IMG/VR virus record: IMGVR_UViG_3300037110_000087
Span: 124,001 to 188,000 of that record
Reading direction: 5' to 3' (one strand)
Source of the DNA: a virus
Length of the DNA: 64,000 nucleotides
In this document: piece after piece, positions 54,939 to 60,933 of the stretch
How the letters are laid out: every line of letters starts with the position of its first letter
How positions within the stretch are numbered: the first letter of the stretch is position 1
Notes under the pieces: model-generated
What the model was told of the DNA's origin: nothing
Databases searched by the model: none
What the model saw: the letters and a program-made list of their open reading frames with translations, nothing else
Position numbers and translations under genes: made by a program

Positions 54939-55215
54939 TCATTTCATTTGGGGTAAACACGAAAAATCTTTGATCTGGCAACCTATGACTACTATCCCAG
55001 ATCGAATCAAAGGGGGCCAACCTTTCCTTGCGCGATGGAAGAATTTCCCCTTCGAAGAAGATTGGGAAGTGTGCATCGCTTATTTCGGACAATTTGGAGA
55101 TTGCTGGATTCATTATCCCCTTGGATTCGTGCTGATGGCTGAAGGTCCAGGTACCGAAACCCGCGAACCTAAACTATCACCGGAAGAATGGTGCGATATC
55201 CCTGGCAAGTCATGA
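54928..55215 (+). CDS. Small protein similar to DUF551-type phage proteins (95 aa)
   Basis: The ATG overlaps the preceding gene by 11 bases, with AAGGAGACAAA as ribosome site. The sequence resembles the small Trp-rich DUF551 pattern: IWQPMTTIPDRI near the start, then VCIAYFGQFGDCWIHYPLGFVLM. Those proteins are common in phages with no known role. It overlaps the next small membrane peptide by four bases. Confidence 0.6.
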   Translation: MGPDHFIWGKHEKSLIWQPMTTIPDRIKGGQPFLARWKNFPFEEDWEVCIAYFGQFGDCWIHYPLGFVLMAEGPGTETREPKLSPEEWCDIPGKS

Positions 55216-55292
55216 GTTGGTATTGGTGGGTTCTCTTAATCGTGTGTATTTTGTGGCTCTGGATTGGTGACGAGGACGTCACTTACCTCTAA
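55212..55292 (+). CDS. Single-span membrane peptide (26 aa)
   Basis: ATG overlaps the previous stop (ATGA). Residues 3-18 (WYWWVLLIVCILWLWI) are one transmembrane helix and the tail is acidic (GDEDVTYL). The size and layout fit small phage membrane regulators, but it overlaps the end of a convergent minus-strand gene, so expression is uncertain. Confidence 0.35.
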   Translation: MSWYWWVLLIVCILWLWIGDEDVTYL

Positions 55293-55646
55293 TTGAGAAT
55301 CCAGTTCCTTTAGTCGATCTTCTAGTTGCACTGAATTTCGTAACTCCACCAGAGGTTCCATCTTGAGAGGGGCTACGGACTGATGAGTGAGAAGAATCAG
55401 GCACAAGGACATGAGTATTTTTCCTGCCCCTAGTTTAACGGCTCTCCAACCATTATTGACCCAGGACAGGCGAAATCGTGTCGGCTTCATCCCTCTGGCC
55501 TGGACGATGATTATCTGGATCACACTCATCCCCACGGGGGTTACGATCCGATCGACCGGACCATCAAGAGTCAGAACAACATTGGCCAGACCCTGGTTGG
55601 CCAGATGCTGCTTGAACGCTTCCCTCACCTGGGAAGATTTCGGGAT
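55236..55646 (-). CDS. Membrane-type protein, start probably AUC (about 136 aa)
   Basis: The conventional GTG start at 55628 has no good ribosome site. An in-frame ATC at 55646 lies four to five bases after AAGAGG and gives MPKSSQVREAFKQHL. The protein has a hydrophobic segment (GVGMSVIQIIIV, then KILMSLCLILLT) and a Glu/Leu-rich C-terminus that could form a coiled coil (RNSVQLEDRLKELDSQLE). It is the last gene of the minus-strand cluster and ends inside the convergent membrane peptide. The start and the function are unsure. Confidence 0.45.
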   Translation of the reverse strand: MPKSSQVREAFKQHLANQGLANVVLTLDGPVDRIVTPVGMSVIQIIIVQARGMKPTRFRLSWVNNGWRAVKLGAGKILMSLCLILLTHQSVAPLKMEPLVELRNSVQLEDRLKELDSQLEVSDVLVTNPEPQNTHD

Positions 55647-55669
55647 TGGACCTCTTGATTGCGTTCATT

Positions 55670-55843
55670 TTAGTCGGCCAGGGGCAAGAAGTTGACAATG
55701 AAGCAGATGTGTCCACTTCGCTGACTCAGGACCTGCTCGAAATCCAACACCTGCTCAGCGGTCATCCTGGAGTCTCCTACAAGAATTGTGTTGCTCAGGT
55801 AGTAGAATCCCGTCATCTGATACACGATCAGCCACTTGATCAT
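55670..55843 (-). CDS. Small hypothetical protein (57 aa)
   Basis: ATG start overlapping the preceding gene's stop (ATATGA). The product MIKWLIVYQMTGFYYL... has a hydrophobic start and an acidic middle. The overlap with neighbours and normal codons support a real gene. Unknown function. Confidence 0.55.
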   Translation of the reverse strand: MIKWLIVYQMTGFYYLSNTILVGDSRMTAEQVLDFEQVLSQRSGHICFIVNFLPLAD

Positions 55844-55977
55844 ATGACCTCCAGATCAAAGAGACTACACCAATCTGAACTACCATCAGCCCATTGGACT
55901 CGGACACGACCATCTAGACCTTTGCTCCGTTCTACGATCCGTCCGATCAATTTTGAAGGACCTTTAAACTGGACCAT
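55840..55977 (-). CDS. Small SH3-like hypothetical protein (45 aa)
   Basis: ATG start near the stop of the zinc-type gene. The 45 residues MVQFKGPSKLIGRIVE ... VRVQWADGSSDWCSLFDLEVI have the strand pattern of a tiny SH3-like barrel (G-x-I, V-x-V-x-W-x-D-G). These appear in phage DNA-associated proteins. Overlap with both neighbours supports translation. Confidence 0.55.
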   Translation of the reverse strand: MVQFKGPSKLIGRIVERSKGLDGRVRVQWADGSSDWCSLFDLEVI

Positions 55978-55978
55978 T

Positions 55979-56215
55979 TTATCCCCCAGTCTTATGCCAT
56001 TTGCCATCAGCCTTCAGAGTGTATTCCTGGCCCTTGCCCGATCCTAGGCCGATGCCTTCGAAAGTGTGACAAGAGGAACAGGCACAGCCAGCGATGATCC
56101 CACCACTGGTTCTGATCCTGGCATCGTAGAACTTCCTAACGATCGGAGTCTCACAGAATTCACATTTGGTAGGGACCTCGCCTAACCAAGTCACTTCTTC
56201 CAGTTTGTTAGCCAT
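55979..56215 (-). CDS. Zinc-type small protein (78 aa)
   Basis: The ATG at 56215 has AAGGTGAAATCG before it and overlaps the upstream gene's stop. The protein has CEFC near residue 17 and CACSSCH near residue 44, a two-by-two Cys pattern for one zinc, then a Gly/Lys-rich tail. Unknown function; a nucleic-acid or protein-binding role is plausible. Confidence 0.65.
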   Translation of the reverse strand: MANKLEEVTWLGEVPTKCEFCETPIVRKFYDARIRTSGGIIAGCACSSCHTFEGIGLGSGKGQEYTLKADGKWHKTGG

Positions 56216-56885
56216 CGATTTCACCTTGGGTATTGGATTGGGTGACCCGCACCTTGGAGGCTTCGACTTCCTCGCGGCGAAGCGCACCACGGAGCATGTT
56301 GCCGATGTTCATCCGGATCATACCGGCGTTGAGGGTAGCATACTTCTTCTTGAGAGCCGAGACATCCAGATACTTCATGACCATCGGGACCTCCCAGATA
56401 TCCTCGATGGTGGCCGCGAACCGCAAGGCGGTAGCGATCTTGTCGCCGTTGTCCTGATGGCGAACCTTGTTGTCATCGCGGACGGTAGCGTTCTTCTGCC
56501 GGAAGGTGGAGAACCCCGCCAGGGTGTTGCGGGGTTCGGTCCGCTCAGCCTTCGGGGCCTTGGGCTGCTTCGGGGCCTTCTCCGCCTTGACCTTCTTGGT
56601 CGGAGCGGCATCATGAAGGCTAATGGGGAAAGCTTTCCCCGCTTCCACATCCTTGGTCTTGTCCGCTTCGATGGCCTCCACCATGGCTTCAGCGGTCATG
56701 GGCGCAGCAGGGGCCTGGGTCATGGGAGTGAAGCTCTTGACGAAGACCTGTTCGGTCATTTCACCTTCGGCAGCACCCTGGTAGCTGATGTAGGTCCACC
56801 GGCCCCGCTTCTCGACGGACTTGACGGTGATGGCCCTGGGGTCATTGCTCCTGGGGTCACGGAACTCGGAATTGACGGTGATCAT
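56208..56885 (-). CDS. Hypothetical early protein with Lys/Ala linker (225 aa)
   Basis: The ATG at 56885 follows AGGAGAAATCC. Residues 1-85 are a folded beta domain (SVEKRGRWTYISYQGAA), residues 100-150 a Lys/Ala/Pro-rich linker (KKVKAEKAPKQPKAPKAE), and residues 155-225 a helical C-terminal domain with Asn/Met-rich pattern that could bind nucleic acid. It lies under the P5 promoter. No family is recognised. Confidence 0.6.
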   Translation of the reverse strand: MITVNSEFRDPRSNDPRAITVKSVEKRGRWTYISYQGAAEGEMTEQVFVKSFTPMTQAPAAPMTAEAMVEAIEADKTKDVEAGKAFPISLHDAAPTKKVKAEKAPKQPKAPKAERTEPRNTLAGFSTFRQKNATVRDDNKVRHQDNGDKIATALRFAATIEDIWEVPMVMKYLDVSALKKKYATLNAGMIRMNIGNMLRGALRREEVEASKVRVTQSNTQGEIDG

Positions 56886-56925
56886 TGGATTTCTCCTGTC
56901 GAATGGCCCAATGGGCGATGTGAAA

Positions 56926-56954
56926 ATTCTAACATGATTGCTCATTTAGCGCAA
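56926..56954 (-). promoter_or_regulatory. Minus-strand promoter P5
   Basis: On the minus strand: TTGCGC (-35), 17 bp, TAGAAT (-10, with TGT before it). It is the weakest match of five similar promoters and drives the 225-residue gene. Confidence 0.5.
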
Positions 56955-56959
56955 TTATC

Positions 56960-57316
56960 CTAGCTGTGGTTGATGCGGCTCATCTGATATTCGATTTCGA
57001 ACTCATGCCATTGTTCGCGTTTCACCAGGGTTTCCTGCCTGACCTTGGCAGTGATTTCCGTGATGAACTTGCGGAGGTTGATGGTCCGGTGAGTAGGAGC
57101 AAGATGGGTGTAATTAGGAGAGTCCTGGCGAATCCAGCCCTCCACGCAGCCCTCTGCCTCACAAGGGAACCACTCTTCCCGGCCATTCCAGCCGCCCTGG
57201 CCATGGCACTCGCTGCACTCGCAGAAGCGGTGTTCCCGTTCGCCAGCCCAGGTGAGTTTCGGAGTGCGCTGGGTGGTCACAAGGCCGGTGGAGAAGGTCT
57301 GAGGGGTCATGGTCAT
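56960..57316 (-). CDS. Small zinc-knuckle protein (118 aa)
   Basis: ATG at 57316 with AGGAGAAATCCC upstream. Residues about 30-60 (CECSECHGQGGWNGREEW, CEAEGC) show a DnaJ-like four-Cys knuckle; the rest is a helical N- and C-terminal tail. It is the first gene after promoter P1. DnaJ-type knuckles bind zinc and unfolded protein or nucleic acid, but no J-domain is present. Confidence 0.6.
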   Translation of the reverse strand: MTMTPQTFSTGLVTTQRTPKLTWAGEREHRFCECSECHGQGGWNGREEWFPCEAEGCVEGWIRQDSPNYTHLAPTHRTINLRKFITEITAKVRQETLVKREQWHEFEIEYQMSRINHS

Positions 57317-57338
57317 GGGATTTCTCCTGTGTAATTCT

Positions 57339-57367
57339 ATTATACCACAGGGACAGATTTCACACAA
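57339..57367 (-). promoter_or_regulatory. Minus-strand promoter P1
   Basis: On the minus strand: TTGTGT (-35, 57362-57367), 17 bp of GAAATCTGTCCCTGTGG, TATAAT (-10, 57339-57344), extended by TG. The spacer is almost the same in P2 and P3, beyond what promoter function needs. Confidence 0.8.
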
Positions 57368-57388
57368 GTATTTCTCTCTATGAGGAGT

Positions 57389-57562
57389 TTATAGGTCCCT
57401 GAGGGTGGCTCGGGCTAAGGCAGCACAGGCCGGACCTTCCTTTCCCATTCTCCCAATCTTACGGAGAACACGCTGGAGGGCCAAGTTCTCGGTTTCCAGT
57501 CTATCCCTGGTTTCTATCAGGGCCAGGGCGACCGTCTTCCATTCCTTGCTGGTTCGTGCCAT
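57389..57562 (-). CDS. Small coiled-coil protein (57 aa)
   Basis: ATG at 57562 with TAGGAGCGAAC. The product is one long helix (ALIETRDRLETENLALQRVLRKI), a likely coiled coil, followed by a Gly/Pro turn and Ala/Arg helix. Unknown function. Confidence 0.6.
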   Translation of the reverse strand: MARTSKEWKTVALALIETRDRLETENLALQRVLRKIGRMGKEGPACAALARATLRDL

Positions 57563-57570
57563 GTTCGCTC

Positions 57571-57780
57571 CTAGAAGGGCAACCTGTCATCGTCGGGTTC
57601 CACGCGCTTCCTGGGTTTGAAGACTTCGCGGGTGAGCGACTTGATTGCGGAATGGGGGTTACCCAAGTGAGCGAATGGGAAATCATGTTCCGGGTGCCTT
57701 GCGATTCTACCGGCTTCGACGGTGAGACAGCGCAGGTTGAGGTTGAGGTAGAAATACTTGATGAAAAGATGATGGCGCAT
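57571..57780 (-). CDS. Small hypothetical protein (69 aa)
   Basis: I place the start at the ATG at 57780, after AGGGGATCTC, because an upstream in-frame ATG lacks a ribosome site. The product is basic, His/Arg-rich (MRHHLFIKYFYLNLN) and ends in an Arg/Asp-rich tail. No family is recognised. Confidence 0.5.
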   Translation of the reverse strand: MRHHLFIKYFYLNLNLRCLTVEAGRIARHPEHDFPFAHLGNPHSAIKSLTREVFKPRKRVEPDDDRLPF

Positions 57781-57788
57781 GAGATCCC

Positions 57789-57938
57789 CTACGCGGCTTG
57801 CAGCTTGTCGCAGTTGTCCAGGTCGCAGTTCCAGGAGTCGACCTCGTGCCAAGATGGACCCTGCTCCCGACCGGCGAAGCTGAGACAGGTCATGAGATCA
57901 CGGAAGGCGAGATAGAGGGAATTATAGAGTTCGTTCAT
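57789..57938 (-). CDS. Small hypothetical protein (49 aa)
   Basis: The ATG at 57938 overlaps the stop of the upstream 128-residue gene and has GAGGATGAA before it. The 49 residues have a helical start (MNELYNSLYLAFRDL) and a Cys/Asp-rich end with CDLDNCD. The overlap supports translation; the role is unknown. Confidence 0.5.
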   Translation of the reverse strand: MNELYNSLYLAFRDLMTCLSFAGREQGPSWHEVDSWNCDLDNCDKLQAA

Positions 57939-58321
57939 TTCATCCTCAGCAATTCGTTGGCACGGTTGACAGCGATCTTCCGATCGTCGCCCTTGTAATC
58001 GGGGATGGTTTCGAGAAGGGCCGACAGCGCGTCTTCCAGGTCTTCGATCCGCTTGGCATCGTCGACCACTTCGACCATAAGCTGCTCGAATTCCTCCCGG
58101 CTATCCGCAGCGGCATAGCAACCCTGCCGATGCCGATCGAAGGGAACCTTCTCAAGTTCCTTAATCGCGACCATCGCTGGTATATAGTCAGCCACCAGTC
58201 CGCTGTCACCGTGATCAAGGAAGACGAACACGTGGTTCGCACACACGAGGAGTCGATTTCGTGCCTGATACCTGAACTTGGTGCCATGGGGGAGATCGAA
58301 CAACCGATGGAGTTCGCTCAT
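57935..58321 (-). CDS. Hypothetical early protein (128 aa)
   Basis: ATG with TTAGGAGGATGAA. The N-terminal half has beta strands (RLLVCANHVFVFLD) and the C-terminal half a Glu/Leu-rich helix (REEFEQLMVEVVDDAKRIEDLEDALSALLE), a probable coiled coil. No known family. Confidence 0.65.
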   Translation of the reverse strand: MSELHRLFDLPHGTKFRYQARNRLLVCANHVFVFLDHGDSGLVADYIPAMVAIKELEKVPFDRHRQGCYAAADSREEFEQLMVEVVDDAKRIEDLEDALSALLETIPDYKGDDRKIAVNRANELLRMK

Positions 58322-58330
58322 TTCATCCTC

Positions 58331-58984
58331 CTAATTGGTCTGGCTGAGGTTCTTCATGGCACGGCGCACCTTGATCTGCCATGCCTGATTAGACTTCTCC
58401 CGGAAGAATGGCTCGAGGGTGCCCTGGGGGTCCTTGCCGACCAGCCCTTCGATTGCAGAGTCGTTCAGCTTGACGATTTCCTTGAACACCTTGGCCGGAT
58501 CGCGCTGGATGATACGAGCCAGCCAGAGTCCCTCTTCAATGACATAGTGGGACTCTACGTTAGTGGTGAGCCTGGGGAACATGCCAGCCAGAAGGACCTG
58601 ACGAGCCAAGAACGTCGATCCCAGCAGGAATTCAGAATCGAACACGCAGAGATCGAAGATGTAGAGGGTGTCCTTGATCTGCGGGGTCTTGGCATCAATC
58701 AACTCGCAGAGGAACACGGTCCACTTGCCAGGAGTGGCATACTTGACGAGCTTCCTAGTCCTGTCAGTCGGCTTCCACTGTTTGTGGACTTCACCATGCC
58801 GGTTCAGGTTGTGGATCTCGCCAGTCGGGGATACCCCGATAATGGAGTAAGTGCCGTTCATCTTGTATTGCCACAGCCAGCCCTTGCCGGTGTAGTGCGA
58901 GAACATCGCAGGAGCGACAGCGTATTCAGGCCGCGCTGGGAAGCGGAGGAAGGACGGTTTCCAGTCGGTGAAGGGCAGTGCCAT
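58331..58984 (-). CDS. Ligase-like nucleotidyltransferase domain (217 aa)
   Basis: This resembles a stand-alone adenylation domain of ATP-dependent DNA/RNA ligases. WQYKMNGTYSIIG holds the lysine motif (Lys41 of K-M-N-G, in place of the usual K-x-D-G). Then NRHGEVHKQW, LCELIDAK (a DGE-like position), TLYIFDLCVFD (motif IIIa) and IEGLVGKDPQ (motif IV, EG-x-V-x-K) follow in order, and KVRR near the end is a motif V candidate. No OB-fold domain follows, so it may act with a partner. It could instead be a capping-like or decoy enzyme. Strand joining is plausible, not certain. Confidence 0.65.
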   Translation of the reverse strand: MALPFTDWKPSFLRFPARPEYAVAPAMFSHYTGKGWLWQYKMNGTYSIIGVSPTGEIHNLNRHGEVHKQWKPTDRTRKLVKYATPGKWTVFLCELIDAKTPQIKDTLYIFDLCVFDSEFLLGSTFLARQVLLAGMFPRLTTNVESHYVIEEGLWLARIIQRDPAKVFKEIVKLNDSAIEGLVGKDPQGTLEPFFREKSNQAWQIKVRRAMKNLSQTN

Positions 58985-58992
58985 GGCATCCT

Positions 58993-59208
58993 CTACAGGT
59001 TGTTGTAGACGTTGACCGCACGGAAGAGGTCACAGCCCTGGTAGATGCTGGGGTCTTCCTGACCCGAACCAGCGACACCATGAGTGACCTTATATTCACT
59101 GGTCCCATTGAACCAGATTCGGCAAAGCATCCTTCCTCTGACTTCACTGGCGTAGAGGCTCCAGTGATTCTTCGCGTGTCGGATCACTTCGCTGACGCTG
59201 ATCTGCAT
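58993..59208 (-). CDS. Small hypothetical protein (71 aa)
   Basis: The ATG at 59208 follows GTAGGAGAAATCCCA. The product has a beta-rich middle (MLCRIWFNGTSEYKVTHGV) and no recognised motif. It is the first gene after promoter P2. Confidence 0.6.
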   Translation of the reverse strand: MQISVSEVIRHAKNHWSLYASEVRGRMLCRIWFNGTSEYKVTHGVAGSGQEDPSIYQGCDLFRAVNVYNNL

Positions 59209-59227
59209 TGGGATTTCTCCTACAACC

Positions 59228-59256
59228 AGTATACCATAGGGACGGATTTCACACAA
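59228..59256 (-). promoter_or_regulatory. Minus-strand promoter P2
   Basis: On the minus strand: TTGTGT (-35, 59251-59256), 17 bp of GAAATCCGTCCCTATGG, TATACT (-10, 59228-59233). Spacer differs from P1 by two bases. Confidence 0.75.
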
Positions 59257-59259
59257 TTC

Positions 59260-59586
59260 CTAGCTGCGAAGCCGCTCATCCCAGCAGCATTCACCAACCC
59301 AGCACCGAAGGTGGCCCAAGTTGGTCCGATGAGCAGTGACTATGCTGGTCTGCTTGTGGCAGATACCACACTCGACCTGGACGCGTTTGCGCGGCTTGGG
59401 AGTAGCCAGGGCCACACCGATCTCAGTCAGGAACCGGCCCAGGGCCACACGCTGTTCCTGGGTGCTGAGGGTGCCAGTCATGCCCTCTTCCTCAGCGCAC
59501 TGGATGGGTAGAGAGTCTAGGCGGTAGCAGCCTGATTCATCCAGTTCGAATCGGAACTGATCATTCTCGATCTTGATGGGTTTCAT
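59260..59586 (-). CDS. Small zinc-finger-type protein (108 aa)
   Basis: ATG with CGGAGGATCAG. The last 40 residues carry CGICHKQ and RCWVGECCW, a four-Cys plus His set for one zinc. The first 70 are an acidic helical region. No family is recognised; a nucleic-acid or protein contact is possible. Confidence 0.6.
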   Translation of the reverse strand: MKPIKIENDQFRFELDESGCYRLDSLPIQCAEEEGMTGTLSTQEQRVALGRFLTEIGVALATPKPRKRVQVECGICHKQTSIVTAHRTNLGHLRCWVGECCWDERLRS

Positions 59587-59607
59587 CTGATCCTCCGATA
59601 CCCCATT

Positions 59608-59623
59608 GGCCCCTTTCGGGGCC
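59608..59623 (-). terminator. GNRA-type hairpin between minus-strand genes
   Basis: On the minus strand GGCCCC-GAAA-GGGGCC forms a 6-bp stem with a stable tetraloop, between the 260-residue gene and the zinc-type gene. No T-run follows, so it may attenuate or protect RNA ends. Confidence 0.4.
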
Positions 59624-59675
59624 TTGGGCGGGTTCCTAACTTAGCAGAATTGCTCTATCTGCCTATTTCAGAACC

Positions 59676-60458
59676 CTATTTCTTCGCGATGGCCTTCTTG
59701 GGTTCTTCGGGAGCCAGGGAGATCCCATCGGCCTTGAGGATGCTGAACGCCAGGGCCAGCAGATCCTTGTCGTTGCCCTTCTCATCCTTCTCCGCGATGA
59801 GCATGGTCTTGATGGCCGGGGTGCACAGGATGTCGATGGCCTGTTCGATCTGTTCCTTGCTGGGCAGCTTGCAAGCCGCTTCGATGGCGTCATCGCTGGA
59901 GATCGCGATCTTGGCTTCGGCCTGATGCAGGATCACCGCGACACCCGCGAATTCGGGGATCTTGGCGATAACCGGGCTGATGGCTGCGCTCAGCTTGCTC
60001 ATCAGGACCTGATTGCCCATGATCTCCGGATTGAAGTAGAACTGGTCGGCGGTCTTGACGTTCTCGCCCAGCTTGGTGATCAGGTCGGCGCTCAGGGCCT
60101 TGAGGATATCCTGCTGATCGCTGGTGATCTCGATGCGCATATCCCGGCGCTTGATCTGGCAGTCAGCGCTGGAATGGTTGTCTTCGCCCTTGAAGTTGGC
60201 CGGACGGTTGTGGGTCAGGCTGGCGATGTTGGAGTAGGTGCTGACGATCTGCTGCTTGATGGACGCTTCCTTGGATTCCTTGAGTCCCTTGAGGGTGTTC
60301 ATCAGGGCATTGATGGAAGCCAGTTCGTCCAGACCCTCGATCTCGTAGCTGGCCTTCACGGCGGTCTTCGCCTTGGTGACGGGAGCGGCAACGATGGGAG
60401 CCGATCCAAAGGCATCGAAGGCGGGAGCGGTCTTGGTGGCGGTGGCGGTCTTGGCCAT
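59676..60458 (-). CDS. Hypothetical early protein (260 aa)
   Basis: The ATG at 60458 with TAGGAGAAATCCA is preferred. The first 40 residues are Ala/Thr/Lys-rich and flexible. Then a helical Lys/Glu pattern (KGLKESKEASIKQQIV), a Met-rich core and a Lys/Ala-rich end follow. No family is recognised. It is the largest gene of the P3 unit and may be a DNA- or host-interacting protein. Confidence 0.6.
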   Translation of the reverse strand: MAKTATATKTAPAFDAFGSAPIVAAPVTKAKTAVKASYEIEGLDELASINALMNTLKGLKESKEASIKQQIVSTYSNIASLTHNRPANFKGEDNHSSADCQIKRRDMRIEITSDQQDILKALSADLITKLGENVKTADQFYFNPEIMGNQVLMSKLSAAISPVIAKIPEFAGVAVILHQAEAKIAISSDDAIEAACKLPSKEQIEQAIDILCTPAIKTMLIAEKDEKGNDKDLLALAFSILKADGISLAPEEPKKAIAKK

Positions 60459-60491
60459 TGGATTTCTCCTAGCGGGATTGAACCCTAAAAA

Positions 60492-60520
60492 ATTATACCA
60501 CAGGGACAGATTTCGCACAA
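60492..60520 (-). promoter_or_regulatory. Minus-strand promoter P3
   Basis: On the minus strand: TTGTGC (-35, 60515-60520), 17 bp of GAAATCTGTCCCTGTGG (identical to P1), TATAAT (-10, 60492-60497). Confidence 0.8.
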
Positions 60521-60536
60521 GTATTTCCGTGAGGGT

Positions 60537-60701
60537 CTAGAAGTCCCGGCCCTCAACCCAGGTGGCGAACTGACGGGCATATCGGGCGGTCCGCTGTTCG
60601 GCCAGCTTCCGCTTCCGCTTGGTGGTCCAGGGACCGGCCTCCCGGAACGCCAGGAATACCTTCTTGCCCTTCTTCCGGATGGGCTTGGGGGTGTGTGCCA
60701 T
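60537..60701 (-). CDS. Small basic protein (54 aa)
   Basis: The ATG at 60701 has GGAGG at a five-base spacing and is preferred to an upstream in-frame TTG. The product is highly basic (KPIRKKGKKVFLAF, KRKRKLAEQRTARYARQ). It is a likely nucleic-acid binder. It is the first gene after promoter P4. Confidence 0.6.
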   Translation of the reverse strand: MAHTPKPIRKKGKKVFLAFREAGPWTTKRKRKLAEQRTARYARQFATWVEGRDF

Positions 60702-60727
60702 GGGGGCCTCCAGGGGTGGACTCAAAT

Positions 60728-60793
60728 CGGGATGGTGGTGTTTCAACCCAGTCTGGAGGGGATTACCCTCGTAGGACTATGACCACCATCCCG
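60728..60793 (-). promoter_or_regulatory. 12-bp inverted repeat in the P4 leader RNA
   Basis: A perfect 12-bp inverted repeat (60728-60739 and 60782-60793, CGGGATGGTGGT with its complement) encloses 42 bases that hold a smaller GAGGG...CCCTC stem. In the minus-strand leader RNA it should fold. A mini-ORF of eight codons (MVVIVLRG) with its own GGAGAAATCC site lies in it, which suggests attenuation or leader-peptide control. Confidence 0.5.
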
Positions 60794-60810
60794 GATTTCT
60801 CCATACCTAA

Positions 60811-60839
60811 ATTATAACATATCTTAGGATTTCACACAA
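60811..60839 (-). promoter_or_regulatory. Minus-strand promoter P4
   Basis: On the minus strand: TTGTGT (-35, 60834-60839), GAAATC then a divergent 11 bp, TATAAT (-10, 60811-60816). It shares the -35 and GAAATC with P1-P3 but not the rest of the spacer. Confidence 0.7.
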
Positions 60840-60905
60840 TAGGTAAATTTTGCCTATTACACAGGGGTCCCGGAACCCACCTTCCAGATATGGCTCCGGA
60901 CGGGT

Positions 60906-60911
60906 TATAAT
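60906..60911 (+). promoter_or_regulatory. Likely -10 box for the plus-strand pair
   Basis: TATAAT at 60906-60911 lies 23 bp before the ATG at 60934. The -35 region is poor (TCCAGA). It is divergent from P4 and would give a leader of about 16 bases. Confidence 0.45.
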
Positions 60912-60933
60912 TAGAAGGGGAGAGATCGTAGAG

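Noticed and set aside
55620-55670. Minus-strand 34-codon frame starting ATG at 55668
   Set aside because: No ribosome site, composition GQPGSGQCCSDS is unlike real proteins, and the larger frame explains the region better.
56166-56963. 265-residue plus-strand open frame
   Set aside because: It is the antisense of the 225-residue minus-strand gene, has no ribosome site and its residue composition is unlike a protein; GC-rich antisense frames are often open.
59925-60488. 187-residue plus-strand open frame
   Set aside because: Antisense to the 260-residue minus-strand gene, no start signals; the Asp/Gly/Leu-rich repeat pattern is a codon-shadow effect.
60729-60792. tRNA-like fold in the P4 leader
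   Set aside because: The stem is 11-12 bp, the total only 64 bases, and no T-loop or anticodon loop of normal form is present.
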